Assembly: GCF_000017805.1 (NCBI RefSeq)
Contig: NC_009767.1
Coordinates: 3,534,001 to 3,598,000 of the forward strand
From: Roseiflexus castenholzii DSM 13941
GTDB lineage: Bacteria > Chloroflexota > Chloroflexia > Chloroflexales > Roseiflexaceae
Length of the DNA stretch: 64,000 bases
Direction: 5' to 3'
Below the pieces are notes generated by a model. The model was not told the origin of the DNA, did not search any database, and worked only from the letters and a program-made list of their open reading frames with translations. This document shows positions 61,424 through 64,000 of the stretch, piece after piece (the first letter of the stretch is position 1; every line of letters starts with the position of its first letter). The position numbers and the translations under genes were made by a program.

Positions 61424-61720
61424 ATGCACGTCCAACCATTGGGCGATCGGGTAGTTGTCAAGCCCAAACCAAAAGAAGAAAAGACCAAGGGCGGTGTCAT
61501 CCTGCCTGATACAGCAACGAAAGAGCGCCCCATGCAGGGCGAAGTCATTGCAGTGGGACCGGGGCGGCGCACCGATGACGGGAAGCTGATTCCGGTGAGT
61601 GTCGAGGTCGGTCAGCAGGTTCTGTTTGCCAAATATTCCGGCACCGAGTTCAAGATTGACGACGAGGAATATCTGATACTCCAGGAACGCGATCTGCTTG
61701 GCATTATCCAGGAGGCATAG
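61424..61720 (+). CDS. groES: Co-chaperonin GroES
   Basis: A 98-residue GroES, the lid of the GroEL folding chamber. VQPLGDRVVVKPKPKEEKTKGG is the standard N-terminus; GGVILPDTATKERPMQGEV forms the mobile loop and roof region; FAKYSGTEFKIDDEEYLIL is the typical C-terminal block. AAGGAGG lies before the ATG. No CIRCE inverted repeat is seen upstream, so HrcA control is not supported by sequence here. Confidence 0.98.
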   Translation: MHVQPLGDRVVVKPKPKEEKTKGGVILPDTATKERPMQGEVIAVGPGRRTDDGKLIPVSVEVGQQVLFAKYSGTEFKIDDEEYLILQERDLLGIIQEA

Positions 61721-61723
61721 TCT

Positions 61724-63364
61724 ATGGCGAAACAGATTATCTTCAACGAGCAGGCGCGCGCAGCGCTCAAGCATGGTGTCGATACCATGGCGCTCGCTGT
61801 CAAGACCACCCTCGGACCGCGCGGGCGCAATGTGGCGATGGGGAAGAAATGGGGTTCTCCGGCGGTGACCCACGATGGCGTAACCGTTGCCAAGGAAGTC
61901 GAGCTGAAGGACCCCTTCGAGAATATGGGCGCCCAATTGCTCAAGGAAGCCGCCAGCAAAACGAACGATGTCGCCGGAGACGGCACGACGACCGCAACCG
62001 TCCTGGCGCAGGCGATGATCGATGAAGGGCTGAAACTGGTGGCAGCCGGCGCTAATCCTATGATCCTCAAACGCGGTCTCGACAAGGGACGCGAGGCTCT
62101 GGTGGCGCGCATTAAAGAGCAAGCCATCTCGTTGAAGAGCCGTGACGAAATCCGCCAGGTGGCGACGATCTCTGCGCAGGACCCAGAGATCGGCGAGTTG
62201 CTGGCGACAATCATGGACAAGATCGGGCACGACGGCGTTGTGACGATTGAAGAGGGCAAAGGCACAACGCTGGAGTACGAACTGGTCGAGGGTATGCAGT
62301 TCGACCGCGGCTACATCTCACCCTACTTCGTCACCGACTCGAGCCGCATGGAGGCAGTGATCGACGAGCCGTACATCCTGATCACCGACAAGAAAATCAG
62401 CGCTGTTAATGATCTGCTTCCCGTCCTTGAAGCCGTACTGGCGACCGGCAAAAAAGACCTGGTGATCATCGCCGAGGATGTCGATGGCGAAGCACTGGCG
62501 ACACTGGTGGTCAACAAGATGCGCGGTACGCTGAACCCGCTGGCAGTGAAAGCCCCCGGCTTTGGTGATCGCCGCAAAGCCATGCTCCAGGACATCGCCA
62601 TCCTGACCGGCGGCACGCTCATCAGCGAAGAAGTCGGGCGCAAACTCGATAGCGCCAAAGTGCAGGACCTTGGCCGCGCCCGCCGGGTGAAGTCGGACAA
62701 GGACAATACCGTCATTGTTGAAGGGTTTGGCGACAAGCAGGCGATCCAGGCGCGCATCAGGCAACTGAAGCAGCAGATCGAAACCACAACGTCGGACTAT
62801 GACCGCGAGAAGTTGCAGGAGCGCGTTGCCAAGCTGTCGGGCGGCGTGGCGGTGATCAAAGTCGGCGCACCGACCGAACCGGCGCTAAAGGAGCGCAAGG
62901 CGCGCGTCGAGGACGCGCTGAACGCAACCCGCGCGGCAGTTGAGGAGGGCATTGTGCCTGGCGGCGGCGTTGCGCTGCTGAATGCCATTTCAGCGCTCGA
63001 TAACGTCCAGACGCAGTTCGAGGAAGAGCGCATGGCATTGAACGTGTTGCGGCGTGCGCTGGAAGAGCCGCTGCGCCAGCTGGCGATCAACGCCGGTGAG
63101 GATGGCTCAGTGGTAGTGAATCAGGTGCGAACCTTGCAGCGTGAGCACAATAATCCGCACTACGGGTTTGATGTGATGACCGGCAACTATGTCGATCTGA
63201 TGCAGGCAGGCATCATCGACCCGGCGAAAGTTGTGCGCAGCGCGCTGGAGAACGCCGTCAGCGTCGCAGGCATCGTCCTGACAACCGATGCGCTGATTAC
63301 CGAAGCGCCGGAGCCGAAGAAGAACGGCGCACGCACGCCGTCGATGCCGGATGAGGAGTTCTAA
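61724..63364 (+). CDS. groEL: Chaperonin GroEL
   Basis: A 546-residue chaperonin that folds proteins with GroES and ATP. The ATP site is [31 protein letters not shown] is the usual early motif, and [13 protein letters not shown] the late one. The start follows AGGAGG inside the end of groES, three bases after its stop. The C-terminus ends [20 protein letters not shown] and lacks the flexible GGM repeat of the best-known GroELs. A clear intrinsic terminator follows. Confidence 0.98.
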
Positions 63365-63398
63365 AGTCGAACATTTCTGCTCTGAGCCGTATGTGAAG

Positions 63399-63433
63399 GC
63401 CGGAGAGCGCGGCGCTCTCCGGCTCTTTTATTT
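63399..63433 (+). terminator. Intrinsic terminator of groESL
   Basis: GCCGGAGAGCGC (63399-63410) and GCGCTCTCCGGC (63412-63423) form a 12-base stem directly followed by TCTTTTATTT. Confidence 0.9.
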
Positions 63434-63501
63434 CTGTTTGCCTATATTCGCCGCGCGGCATCATTCCACAACGTGAGCAGCAGGGGCATCGTTTTTTTTC
63501 C

Positions 63502-63996
63502 TCAGCCGCCTTGCTGTGTCAACCGACGCTGAAATTCCTGTACGTCTGGAGGCCAGGCGCTTTTAATATACTCCAGCACCATCCAGATCTGATCGTCGCT
63601 CAACACGGAACCAAATGCCGGCATGCCGCTGACGTACCCTTGCGGAGCAACGCTTTGCCCGCCTTCCTTTGTTATGCGAAACAGGAAGTCATCGGGATGG
63701 TGCCAGGTGTGACCCGTTGCATCATGCGGCGGCGCCGGCATGCTGCCGTTGGGTAAGGGTTGTCGCCAGTTTGGTTGCCCTTCGAGATTGACCCCGTGGC
63801 AACTGGCGCAGTACGTGACATACAACTCTCGTCCTTCACGGTTTCTGGCAGAACTGATCGGAGCATCGGTCGAAGAAGAACCCCGACTCGTCAGCGCCGC
63901 TCCAACCACTACGCCGATCAGGATGAGACCAAACATCACGATGCCAGATGTCCGTTGCGATGGCAACCGTTTTTTTTGGACGCGCTTTATATGCAT
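63502..63996 (-). CDS. Membrane-anchored c-type cytochrome
   Basis: A 164-residue protein. A basic N-terminus and one hydrophobic helix (about 17-35) anchor it in the membrane with the rest outside. The heme site is CASCH (63-67) and the probable axial Met is in SGMPAFG. One heme, class I fold; it may shuttle electrons in the photosynthetic or respiratory chain. ATG 63996 is four bases from the window edge, so a start further upstream cannot be excluded. Confidence 0.85.
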   Translation of the reverse strand: MHIKRVQKKRLPSQRTSGIVMFGLILIGVVVGAALTSRGSSSTDAPISSARNREGRELYVTYCASCHGVNLEGQPNWRQPLPNGSMPAPPHDATGHTWHHPDDFLFRITKEGGQSVAPQGYVSGMPAFGSVLSDDQIWMVLEYIKSAWPPDVQEFQRRLTQQGG

Positions 63997-64000
63997 GGTT

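Noticed and set aside
1..64000. tRNA or rRNA genes
   Set aside because: Intergenic regions were read for cloverleaf-like and rRNA-like conserved segments; none seen, though a covariance search was not possible.

Overview
This is a GC-rich bacterial window that looks like a filamentous anoxygenic phototroph of the Chloroflexota, most likely Roseiflexus-like. That placement is an inference. It rests on a full-length BchH-type Mg-chelatase subunit (bacteriochlorophyll synthesis), typical Chloroflexota gene neighbourhoods, extended -10 promoters of the GGTATAAT type, and many short dispersed repeats. No rRNA, tRNA or CRISPR array was seen.

Layout. 1-1.9 kb: a truncated membrane glycosyltransferase-like gene and an ArsR regulator. 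1.9-3.7 kb: an ABC-2 transporter pair. 3.8-10.1 kb: a six-gene membrane complex related to group 4 [NiFe] hydrogenases and complex I, with large, small, NuoH-like, HyfE-like and two antiporter-like subunits. Both CxxC pairs of the large subunit are kept, but no ferredoxin-like or NuoC-like subunit is nearby. 10.3-13 kb: a PPOX-fold flavoprotein, a small Cys-rich ORF and an AAA+ ATPase. 13-19.4 kb: a surface-glycan cluster (methyltransferase, GT4, and a 1268-residue protein joining one GT2 and two GT4 domains). 19.8-23.9 kb: a phosphodiesterase flanked by repeats, and two MFS exporters. 23.8-31.9 kb: a GT39-like membrane glycosyltransferase, a GGDEF cyclase, a STAS-domain sensor, a GT4 and an FG-GAP lipoprotein.

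32.3-37.2 kb: a sugar-processing run (ROK kinase, Gfo/Idh/MocA dehydrogenase, SIS protein, SDR, MetE-like protein). 37.3-39.5 kb: a small protein, a lipid kinase and an EamA transporter. 39.66-40.6 kb: a striking low-complexity block with seven copies of a 16-bp palindrome unit. 40.6-44.8 kb: VWA protein, trpB, a membrane protein, nth and an orphan transposase-N-like protein. 44.9-48.7 kb: bchH. 48.9-51.8 kb: a DUF2961 enzyme, small proteins, an acyltransferase and a DUF2231 protein. 51.8-60.1 kb: a divergent pair of secreted enzymes, a subtilase and an ExeM/NucH-like nuclease. 60.1-64 kb: REP-like hairpins with a RAYT remnant, a DUF433/DUF5615 toxin-antitoxin pair, groES-groEL and a membrane-anchored cytochrome c.

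Repeats shape this genome visibly. Four copies of one palindromic-ended element lie in the first 21 kb; one supplies the C-terminus of a phosphodiesterase and another abuts a stop codon. Start codons below were chosen by Shine-Dalgarno or promoter position where possible.
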